DNA from: a virus
DNA length: 24,450 nt
Direction: 5' to 3' (one strand)
IMG/VR virus record: IMGVR_UViG_3300017613_001310
Coordinates: 1 to 24,450 of that record
Part shown: positions 7,304 to 13,774 of the stretch, in pieces
Layout of the letters: every line of letters begins with the position of its first letter
Position numbering within the stretch: the stretch's first letter is position 1
Program-made: the position numbers and the translations under genes
The notes under the pieces: generated by a model
What the model was told of the DNA's origin: nothing
What the model saw: the letters and a program-made list of their open reading frames with translations, nothing else
Database searches by the model: none

Positions 7304-7594
7304 ATGGCATTAACAGAATTGCAACGACCAACAAAAGCAGATTTTTACAGGTACTTACAACACCCAGCATCCGAAATGAATTGTTTGATTGCCACATGGA
7401 GGGACCTAGGCGAGTTTATTGCAAATGTAGATACGACCGATCTGGATGCAATGGGTGTTGCCACAGGCCAGATAAGGATTGACCTTGTGGACTTAAAGGT
7501 GATGATAGGTGAGATGATAGGTTTTTACGGGGGAAGCTCGGTCACCCCGACAAAATCACCTAAATCGGTCATTGACAAAATAAGAAGGATGTAA
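7304..7594 (+). CDS. Tandem paralog A, function unknown
   Basis: This is a 96-residue protein of no family I recognise. It shares with its downstream neighbour the start MALTE(L/I)Q(R/K)P.K.DFY, a central W..(L/A).EF.A, the segment DAMGVATGQIRIDL, and the end GGSSVTPTKSP with a final D-K-I/L-R-R/Q-M. It is predicted mostly helical with a short loop before the VTPT element, and has no signal peptide or membrane segment. AAGGAAAAG precedes the ATG. Its position in the block between connector and tail genes suggests a small virion or assembly protein, but nothing in the sequence shows this. Confidence 0.7.
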   Translation: MALTELQRPTKADFYRYLQHPASEMNCLIATWRDLGEFIANVDTTDLDAMGVATGQIRIDLVDLKVMIGEMIGFYGGSSVTPTKSPKSVIDKIRRM

Positions 7595-7663
7595 ATGGCC
7601 GATCTTTGGAGATTATAATTGCATGGATTAAATCAATTTTCAGTTGGGGTAAGGAGAAAAGGA

Positions 7664-7963
7664 ATGGCACTAACAGAAATACAAAAACCGGACAAGTTAG
7701 ATTTTTATGCAAACGTTCGGGCAATTGCAATCGAGGTTAAGAGGGTACAGTTACGGTGGAACGAAGCAAGCGAATTCCTCGCTGGTATGGGAGCTGCCGA
7801 CATGGATGCAATGGGAATACCTGCTGGGCAGATTAGAACTGACCTTGCCAATTTTCGCACAGCACTTGAGGAAGTGGTGTCTTTGTTGGGTGGAAATGCT
7901 GTGACACCTACAAATAATCCTGAAGCCGTGATGGACAAATTAAGACAAATGTTGGTTGTCTAA
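7664..7963 (+). CDS. Tandem paralog B, function unknown
   Basis: This 99-residue protein is homologous to the preceding gene (MALTEIQKP, DMDAMGIPAGQIRTDL, GGNAVTPTNNP, VMDKLRQM). I chose ATG 7664 because AAGGAGAAAAGG lies just upstream and it aligns with the paralog start; an in-frame start at 7619 would add 15 unconserved residues. The two copies have diverged to roughly half identity by eye, so the duplication is not recent or the copies are under different selection. The stop is immediately followed by the ATG of the next gene. Function is unknown. Confidence 0.7.
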   Translation: MALTEIQKPDKLDFYANVRAIAIEVKRVQLRWNEASEFLAGMGAADMDAMGIPAGQIRTDLANFRTALEEVVSLLGGNAVTPTNNPEAVMDKLRQMLVV

Positions 7964-8659
7964 ATGAGCTTTGCAATCGGGCTACAGGGCAATGGCTCAT
8001 CATATGGCAGTGGTTCTTTGGCGTGTGCTGCTTTTAATGTTGCTGCTGGCGAACTGATTGTCGTTGCGGCGTCAACCAGAGATAGAGATACCTGGTGTAC
8101 TGGAGTAACCGATACCGCCGGAAATAGTTATACCGTCAGAAGTGCTATTATAAACACGGACGGCAACTGTACTCAGGTTATGGCTTATTGCCTTAGCTCC
8201 GCTTTACAGGCAGGCAATATTATAACGTGTACTTATAATAACGCTGATAATGCGGGGAAACAGGTTATCGCTGCGGCATTTACACCCGATGGCGGCGATA
8301 CGGTTTCGCTTGATGCGTCTGCATCTGCAATATCTGGATGGGAGGCGTCACCGTGGGAAACCGGCACATTTACAACAACAGGGAATGATGAAGTGGGTGT
8401 GGCAGGTGTACAGTGTGGCAGTAACACCCTAACCTATAGCAACCACGAAATGCCAAGCGGCACGGCAGCCGTAGCGTTAACTGGCCCAGGAAATGGATGT
8501 GATGCGTGGTATAAACTATTTACCAGCACACAGTCGAGTATTGTTGCCGAGATTGATCCAAGCGCCTCACAAAGATATGCTATGGAGGTTGTTTGTTTTA
8601 AGTCCGTAGCGGCGGCAGGCGGGCTTTCGATACCGATAGCCAGAAGGAGAGGAAGGTAA
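7964..8659 (+). CDS. Virion surface-type beta-sandwich protein
   Basis: This is a 231-residue, Gly/Thr/Ser/Ala-rich protein. An N-terminal GLQGNGSSYGSGSLACAAFN, then TAGNSYTVRSAIINTDG and a late VEIDPSASQRYA-like stretch (IVAEIDPSASQRYAMEVVCF), form a concanavalin-like or jelly-roll surface domain seen in many phage decoration and fibre proteins. It ends in a short basic tail, PIARRRGR. There are seven Cys residues, unusual for a cytoplasmically assembled part. There is no signal peptide. It is probably attached to head or tail as an adhesin or decoration; the specific role is not visible. Confidence 0.6.
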   Translation: MSFAIGLQGNGSSYGSGSLACAAFNVAAGELIVVAASTRDRDTWCTGVTDTAGNSYTVRSAIINTDGNCTQVMAYCLSSALQAGNIITCTYNNADNAGKQVIAAAFTPDGGDTVSLDASASAISGWEASPWETGTFTTTGNDEVGVAGVQCGSNTLTYSNHEMPSGTAAVALTGPGNGCDAWYKLFTSTQSSIVAEIDPSASQRYAMEVVCFKSVAAAGGLSIPIARRRGR

Positions 8660-10570
8660 ATGCAAGGACCATATCTTAGAAAATACGGTGTCGAGACGAA
8701 GATTAATTTCGTTCTTTATGAGGTTGATGGAGTAGATTTGAGGGTTGATGCTGCTGATGGCGGAACCGACTGTACTATAATGAAAGATGAAGGGGCGGAA
8801 GCGACAGCAACTAACGATTTTGTAGACGAGGGCATGGGGTATTCTTTAACGTTGGCGGCTGGAGAAATGGAAGCTGCAAGGATTGTTATCTATGTTGTTG
8901 ATTCTGCTGCAAAAGTTTGGCTTGACGAGTCTATTGTTGTTGAAACTTACGGAAACGCTTCTGCTATGCACGCCTTTGACCTTGACACCGCAAGCGTGGC
9001 CCAGGGCGCTGACAATAATACGATTTTGTCATCTATGAATATTGCAAACGGGGCTGTTGAATCAGACCTGACTTACATTCACGGTTCAGCCCTGACCGAA
9101 ACAGCGGGGCAACTTGCCGCAGCATTTATTAAGTTTTTTGATGTTGCGACTCCGGTTCTTACGGCAGAAAGTGTAGATCAGGGCGCGGACAATAACATCA
9201 TTCTTGCCCATGCCGATTACGGTAACGCCAAGCTCGCAAGGACCGGGGCTGACAGCGATACGCTCGAAACCCTAAGCGACCAGATTGATGGTACAAACAC
9301 CGTCACACCTCCTACTGTAACCGAAATCCAGGCCGAGATGGAAGAAAACGGGGCCTCTATTCTTGACACCTTAAGAGATGACCTTGCGGATGGTGGCAGA
9401 CTTGACCTTCTTATCGATGCTATTAAAGCTCAGACCGATCTTGTTACCGCCGCCAGGATGGGCGTACTTAGTGATTGGATCAATGGCGGTAGGCTGGATC
9501 TGATTCTGGATATTATAGCGGCAGATACCACCACAGACATCCCAGCAAAACTACTCAAATACATTCAACTGCTTACCAGGAGTGATGCCGCAATAGAGAC
9601 AGATAATGCGACCGAATTGACGGCCATAAATGCCGATGGTGGTAGTGGTGCTGGAAACTTTTCAGCCCAAGCCGAAGCAAATGAAGCTCTTAGAGACCAG
9701 ATAAACCTTCAGGCTACGGTGGCAATTTGCACAGAAGCGAGGCTTGCGGAACTCGATGCAGCGAATTTACCAACAGATGTTGCGGCCTGTTCGACACACG
9801 ATGCGGCAGGGGTTAAAACAGCAATCGAGGCGGGTGGAAGTTATTTAGCATTGATCAAGGCCGTAACAGACGTTTTGCCTAATTCAGGAGCGTTAACAGA
9901 CATCGACACCAACGCAGCGAGATTGACGGCTGCCAGGGCGGGAGTGCTTACCGATTGGATTAACGGGGGCAGGCTGGACGTTCTCTTGGATGCTATCCCG
10001 ACCACGGCCATGAGAGGAACTGACAGCGCGGCCACGGAAGCAAAACAGGATATCATTGATACCAACATCGATACGCTTTTGACACGGATTACCGCAGCCG
10101 TGGCCCTTGCTTCCGTATGCACCGAGGCGAGATTGGCCGAGCTGGATGCGGCAAACATCCCGGCGGACATCGATACCCTTAAAACACGGCTCAGCTCCGC
10201 AAACGCACAGGCAATAGCAGATTTGATCGATGGCGGAAGGCTTGACGTTATTTTTGATGCTATCAAAGCTGTAACTGATGCGCTTACGGCGGCGGCGGCA
10301 GCAAAGCTGGCGCTATCAGCCGGAACTATAGTGGCCGGGACCGTCAGCCACGACAACACGGCGGCCAAGACCACGGTGTTTTATTCGGACGATATTGTCG
10401 AGGCAACGGCGGATCATTATAACGGTCGAATCGTTATATTTACATCAGGGGCGTTGCAATATCAGGCAACCGACATCACCGGTTACGCATTAGATACAGG
10501 CGAGGGGAAGTTCACCGTGACTGCATTGACGGAAGCTCCCGCCGACAACGTGACATTTATAATAATTTAA
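8660..10570 (+). CDS. Large repeat-containing virion fibre-like protein
   Basis: This is a 636-residue acidic protein. Residues 1-98 are a beta domain (YLRKYGVETKINFVLYEVDG). The middle is helical with repeats: GGRLD at residues 245, 276, 436 and 525, each followed by hydrophobic pairs and DAI/DII; TARLAELDAAN-type units (EARLAELDAAN) at about 359 and 489; and a MRGTDSAATEAKQD stretch at 451. Such repeats are typical of elongated, trimeric coiled-coil phage parts. Residues about 555-636 are a C-terminal beta domain shared with the fibre at 17884. AAGGAGAGGAAGG lies before the ATG. It precedes the tail tube rather than following the baseplate, so head fibre or tail-tube appendage are both possible. 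Confidence 0.7.
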   Translation: MQGPYLRKYGVETKINFVLYEVDGVDLRVDAADGGTDCTIMKDEGAEATATNDFVDEGMGYSLTLAAGEMEAARIVIYVVDSAAKVWLDESIVVETYGNASAMHAFDLDTASVAQGADNNTILSSMNIANGAVESDLTYIHGSALTETAGQLAAAFIKFFDVATPVLTAESVDQGADNNIILAHADYGNAKLARTGADSDTLETLSDQIDGTNTVTPPTVTEIQAEMEENGASILDTLRDDLADGGRLDLLIDAIKAQTDLVTAARMGVLSDWINGGRLDLILDIIAADTTTDIPAKLLKYIQLLTRSDAAIETDNATELTAINADGGSGAGNFSAQAEANEALRDQINLQATVAICTEARLAELDAANLPTDVAACSTHDAAGVKTAIEAGGSYLALIKAVTDVLPNSGALTDIDTNAARLTAARAGVLTDWINGGRLDVLLDAIPTTAMRGTDSAATEAKQDIIDTNIDTLLTRITAAVALASVCTEARLAELDAANIPADIDTLKTRLSSANAQAIADLIDGGRLDVIFDAIKAVTDALTAAAAAKLALSAGTIVAGTVSHDNTAAKTTVFYSDDIVEATADHYNGRIVIFTSGALQYQATDITGYALDTGEGKFTVTALTEAPADNVTFIII

Positions 10571-10779
10571 TGGCTAAAAAAACCCAATTATCACCGACAG
10601 CGACACCGGGGCAAATATATTTATTTGCGGCAAAGGACGAATATGTTGACGTGTTGGCTGTTGGGTTGTGCGATGCCGGGTTTGCGATCAAGGCGCCGGC
10701 GATCGGGACATCTTTAAGGGGTCCGGGGATTGACATGGCCGCAAATGTCCCTGAAATTGCGTTTGAAATGGAGGCATAA
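10570..10779 (+). CDS. Small hypothetical phage protein
   Basis: This is a 69-residue protein that starts on the last base of the previous stop (TAATG), so it is coupled to it. The sequence has a short beta-like part (GQIYLFAAKDEYVDVLAVGL) and a Gly/Pro-rich end. There are no recognised domains, signal peptide or membrane segment. Tight packing and an intact frame between two structural genes support it being real. Function is unknown. Confidence 0.6.
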   Translation: MAKKTQLSPTATPGQIYLFAAKDEYVDVLAVGLCDAGFAIKAPAIGTSLRGPGIDMAANVPEIAFEMEA

Positions 10780-10782
10780 AAA

Positions 10783-11151
10783 ATGCCGAGCGTTTTAACA
10801 ACAACGGCAAACGAGAAATCAACGGCGGCTATTACGGTGTCATTTACCGACGAAAACGGAGATGCGGTAACACCTAAAACTGCCAACTGGACGCTTACAG
10901 ACCTTGATGGCAATGTGATTAACGGGAAGGAACAAGAAGATATATCTTCATTGGACACAAGCGTTACGGTGGTTTTATCCGGCAATGATCTGCAAATAGG
11001 CGGTTCTGAAACTTTGACAACGGTTAATGATGTCTCTTTTTTATACAGGATCTTTACGGTGGAGGCCACATACGATTCGGATCTTGGAAGCGATTTGCCA
11101 TTAAAGGAAAGCTGTAAATTTAAATTATATAACCTTGAATATGTCACATAA
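10783..11151 (+). CDS. Ig-like beta-sandwich virion protein
   Basis: This is a 122-residue protein. Its pattern is ITVSFTDENGDAVTPKTANW, then TLTDLDGNVING and FLYRIFTVEATYDSDLG, i.e. alternating strands of an Ig-like fold often used on phage particles. It has GGAGG upstream of the ATG and lies just before the first tail-tube gene. It may be a tail completion or decoration component. The fold is fairly clear by eye; the role is not. Confidence 0.6.
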   Translation: MPSVLTTTANEKSTAAITVSFTDENGDAVTPKTANWTLTDLDGNVINGKEQEDISSLDTSVTVVLSGNDLQIGGSETLTTVNDVSFLYRIFTVEATYDSDLGSDLPLKESCKFKLYNLEYVT

Positions 11152-11162
11152 GGATTTTGACA

Positions 11163-12212
11163 ATGCTATTAACCGGAAGAAACGGAACATTGCGGATATA
11201 TGACAGTTCGGCCATCCTGCACGGGGCGGCACCCAGGGACGATGCCACACCGGATATCGTCAAATGGGATGGAGCCGCCGCCTGGACGAACATTACCTCC
11301 GATGTGGACACGGACGATGCAAGCGCAGCTGCCAATTTTCTGGCCGACAATGATGATGCGGTCTTTGTCGGGTCGGACGTTTTGTTTGCCATGATTGAGT
11401 ACCTGAAAGGCGCCGGTTCGGACTATGCCGCCGCATCCGGGGCGCTGAAGGCGTACTATTATGATGGCACGGATTTTTCCAATGCGCTTGCCGGGGTTGT
11501 GGACGGTACGGCATCCGGAGGCAACTGTTTCGCCGCTGACGGCAAGATCACGTTCAAGATCCCGAGCGATTGGGCCACCGGGGCAAATTCGTTTAATGCC
11601 AACCTGGACTCGGACAAATATTACGTCAAGCTCATGACCACCACGTCACCGTCCACAGATCCGGATGCGGATGTGCTGTGTCCGTGTGACGGCCAGTATT
11701 TTGAAATCGCGTTTGCCGCCATGGACTTTTCCGGACCCATAGGCCGGGCGTTGCCGGATGAGATTTTAATTCTGAACCGGGGAACAATGGGTTCAAAGGC
11801 CCATTACGTCAAGGGGGCTGACGGCAAGATTTACGAGGCGGTTCCCATCAGTTATACATGCCTGATCGACGACACCCACAACAAAGATGACATCTTGATC
11901 GCCAAGGAATGCGGCGATCCGGATTCTGCCAGGTGGACCGGAACCGGGGTCAGCTCAAAAGGCGACACAAAGAACGATGGCACCAATTCAAATCCGTCAT
12001 TTGCCGATACCAACAAAAAAACCGTGAACGTGCAGATCCTTTGGGATGGTAACCGGACCGGCGGCCTGCCAATCGGCATGGCGTATTACGAGGTTTATTT
12101 TCCGTTGGATGAACAGAACTTTTCCGAGTCGGAAGATTCGGTCGTTTTGTCCGCCGCCGGCGGCGTGTTCGGCGTGATCGAAACCATACACGGTTTTGGA
12201 AATCGATATTAA
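11163..12212 (+). CDS. Tail-tube-like protein with inserted domain
   Basis: This is a 349-residue protein from ATG 11163 (AAGGA upstream; TTG 11157 less likely). It is a paralog of the next gene. The first 20 residues (MLLTGRNGTLRIYDSSAILH) match the start of the smaller paralog, and similarity resumes at YFEIAFAAMDFSGPIG (about residue 179) and runs to the end, including DGTNSNPSFADTNKKT and a late FSESEDSV. Residues about 21-177 are an extra beta domain (VDGTASGG..CFAADGKITF.IPSDW) absent from the paralog. The shared part is probably the tail tube fold that stacks into the tail; the insert would face outward. It could be a specialised ring, or a second tube subunit. Confidence 0.65.
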   Translation: MLLTGRNGTLRIYDSSAILHGAAPRDDATPDIVKWDGAAAWTNITSDVDTDDASAAANFLADNDDAVFVGSDVLFAMIEYLKGAGSDYAAASGALKAYYYDGTDFSNALAGVVDGTASGGNCFAADGKITFKIPSDWATGANSFNANLDSDKYYVKLMTTTSPSTDPDADVLCPCDGQYFEIAFAAMDFSGPIGRALPDEILILNRGTMGSKAHYVKGADGKIYEAVPISYTCLIDDTHNKDDILIAKECGDPDSARWTGTGVSSKGDTKNDGTNSNPSFADTNKKTVNVQILWDGNRTGGLPIGMAYYEVYFPLDEQNFSESEDSVVLSAAGGVFGVIETIHGFGNRY

Positions 12213-12233
12213 AAAAGAAGGAGGTAATGAAAA

Positions 12234-12818
12234 ATGTTAGGAACCTCAAGAGAAGGTAAGATCCGATGGTATGATGGCACCGGCACGCCGTATTATCTTG
12301 AATTTGATCTTGACCCGGCGGACTTTTCCGGGCCCATCGGTACGCCCCGTCAGGAAGAAATATTAATTCTGGACCGAGGCCGGTCAAGCAGCGATATGCA
12401 CTACATCAAGGGCCCGGATGATAAGCTGATGGAACCTCAAAACGTGTCCCACGGCGCCAAAATAACGGATGCTGTTTTGACCACCTACATTCTGGACTGG
12501 CTGGCGGCCATGAACGATGCCCTGGCAACCACGGTGAATTCCAATACCCTGGTTTCCACCGAGGCGGACTCCCAGCGCGACGGGTCGAACAACAACCCGG
12601 CGTTTGCCGATGCCAACAAATCTACGTTTGACATCCATTATCTCTTGAACATGGCCGGTGTCGATGTGGGCTGGAAGTACATGGAGTGTTATGTCGATTT
12701 GAGCCAGGTTCAGCTTTCCGAGAGTGAGGATGCCATTACTATTGCTATTCCGGCAATGTGCTACGGCACCATTACCCGGATTACCAGCTTTGAGGCCGGA
12801 ACCAGCGTGGAAGCGTAA
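12234..12818 (+). CDS. Major tail tube protein candidate
   Basis: This is a 194-residue protein with a near-ideal AAGGAGG 9 bases upstream, fitting high expression. It lies just before the tail chaperone pair and tape measure, where the tube protein is expected. Landmarks are DFSGPIGTPRQEEILILDRG, DGSNNNPAFADANKSTFDIH and a late VQLSESEDAITIAIPA. It lacks the large insert of its paralog, so it looks like the plain tube subunit. An ATG 7 bases earlier (12227) is in another frame and too close to the Shine-Dalgarno sequence. The assignment rests on order, size and paralogy. Confidence 0.65.
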   Translation: MLGTSREGKIRWYDGTGTPYYLEFDLDPADFSGPIGTPRQEEILILDRGRSSSDMHYIKGPDDKLMEPQNVSHGAKITDAVLTTYILDWLAAMNDALATTVNSNTLVSTEADSQRDGSNNNPAFADANKSTFDIHYLLNMAGVDVGWKYMECYVDLSQVQLSESEDAITIAIPAMCYGTITRITSFEAGTSVEA

Positions 12819-12823
12819 TTCAA

Positions 12824-12901
12824 TTGAATATTGAATATTGAAAATTGACAATTAAAAAACGGTTTTAAAAATATTCATTTTTCAATCGCAAATTTTCGAT
12901 T
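12824..12901 (+). repeat. AT-rich leader repeat, degenerate copy 3 with inverted part
   Basis: Bases 12874-12900 match the leader repeat at 3643-3669 at 24 of 27 positions. Just upstream, 12837-12848 (ATTGAAAATTGA) is the reverse complement of part of the same motif, so this copy can fold into a stem. It lies before the tail chaperone gene. Confidence 0.75.
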
Positions 12902-12920
12902 AATAAGGGGCTATGTAAAT

Positions 12921-13460
12921 ATGGATGAGCACACAGAAGAAGACGCTGTTGCCGAAATCAAGGTGATCAGCGAACTGATAGAGGGGGAACGGCTGTTTGA
13001 CAGCCACGGGTATTCAATCATCAAGATCACCAAAGACGGGGTTTCCGAAAGCGTCAAAATCCCGATCAAGTCAACCGGGGTTGCAGAGTATCAAACGAAG
13101 CTGGAAGGAAAAGCCCCCAGGCCTCCGGTGACAAGAGAGCATACCAGGAAGAACTCCAAAGACGGAAAGGCGCTGGGGTTGCCGCATGACAGGATTTCCA
13201 TTGTGTATGACTTTGCCGATGAAGCCTACATCGACAAACTGGAAGCGCACAACCAGGAGTTGGCCTGGAAGGTTGCTATATTTGCATTAGACATGATGTT
13301 AAAGAAAAAGGACGGATCGATTGCACAAAACTATGCGGAAAAAAAAGCGATCCTGAAATCCAGCGGCATTACCCTGCATCAGATCAACCGGATCTTTAAA
13401 GACGTAAACGCCTTAACATTGTTTGCCGAGGATAGGGAAGATTTTTTGTCAGGCAGTTGA
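12921..13460 (+). CDS. Tail assembly chaperone (lambda gpG-like)
   Basis: This is a 179-residue protein between the tail tube and tape measure genes, where lambda has G and GT. It is acidic at the start (MDEHTEEDAVAEIKVISELI), rich in charged helix in the second half, and has no enzyme motif. Its last codons contain T TTT TTG, a slippery heptamer in the right register for a -1 shift into the downstream frame. Such chaperones coat the tape measure and recruit tube subunits. AAGGGG lies about 11 bases upstream. The function is inferred from gene order and the recoding site. Confidence 0.75.
   Translation: MDEHTEEDAVAEIKVISELIEGERLFDSHGYSIIKITKDGVSESVKIPIKSTGVAEYQTKLEGKAPRPPVTREHTRKNSKDGKALGLPHDRISIVYDFADEAYIDKLEAHNQELAWKVAIFALDMMLKKKDGSIAQNYAEKKAILKSSGITLHQINRIFKDVNALTLFAEDREDFLSGS
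13442..13448 (+). other. Programmed -1 frameshift slippery site
   Basis: T TTT TTG sits in zero frame as (GA)T-TTT-TTG, four codons before the stop of the tail chaperone. After a -1 slip the next codon is GTC at 13448, in the frame of the downstream ORF, giving a fusion of about 284 residues (..EDFL-VRQLIGLTDD..). This mirrors the lambda G/GT arrangement, although lambda uses a different heptamer. Confidence 0.75.
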
Positions 13461-13774
13461 TCGGCCTTACAGACGATGTTCTGAAAAAGCTCGAACAGCG
13501 CCAGGGCGAGCGCAAGGCTGAAAGCACTACTCCACTATATCAGGACATCGCGGCCATGAAGGCCAGCCGGTTGTCTCCCTCGCAATGGCGCAACCTGTCC
13601 GGGACAGACCGCAAGGTCTTGCATTATTTCAGGGTCATGGAAATTTATCACATCGAGTTTTCACCGGAGCGCATCAAGATGAGAGAGGACACAAAAGCGG
13701 CGGAACGGGCCAAAAGAGATCAGCATATTTTGGGTAAAATGCCGGGCCTGGCACCCAGGGGTAGAAGAAGATGA
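13457..13774 (+). CDS. Frameshift extension of tail chaperone (gpT part of GT-like)
   Basis: This frame encodes about 105 residues (IGLTDDVLKKLEQRQGERKA, then a SPSQWRNLSGTDRKVLHYF segment and a basic end). Its only candidate start at its left end is TTG overlapping the previous stop, with no good ribosome binding site. It is therefore more likely translated by -1 frameshift from the preceding gene than on its own. In lambda the T part of GT recruits the tube protein to the tape measure. The TGA overlaps the ATG of the tape measure gene. Independent initiation at TTG cannot be excluded. Confidence 0.7.
   Translation: MIGLTDDVLKKLEQRQGERKAESTTPLYQDIAAMKASRLSPSQWRNLSGTDRKVLHYFRVMEIYHIEFSPERIKMREDTKAAERAKRDQHILGKMPGLAPRGRRR

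Larger units (their letters stand above)
7251..7963 (+). repeat. Tandem duplication: leader plus gene, twice
   Basis: The unit at about 7251-7594 is repeated in diverged form at about 7611-7963. Similarity starts in the non-coding leader (TTGGGGATAAGGAAAAG in the first, TTGGGGTAAGGAGAAAAGG in the second) and continues through two homologous genes. Confidence 0.8.

Noticed and set aside
9841-10374. A 177-codon minus-strand frame, Ser/Ala/Val-rich
   Set aside because: It is the complement of Ala/Asp-rich repeats of the 636-residue protein; the composition bias keeps the opposite frame open.
10557-11147. A 196-codon open frame on the minus strand
   Set aside because: It lies wholly opposite two tightly spaced + strand genes with good ribosome sites, shows no domain, and would be the only minus-strand gene in the late operon.
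11163-12818. A contractile tail sheath and tube pair
   Set aside because: The two proteins are paralogs of each other and far too short for a sheath; no baseplate wedge genes are present.
12824-12901. A CRISPR array
   Set aside because: The repeats are short, AT-rich, not separated by regular unique spacers, and sit in translation leaders.
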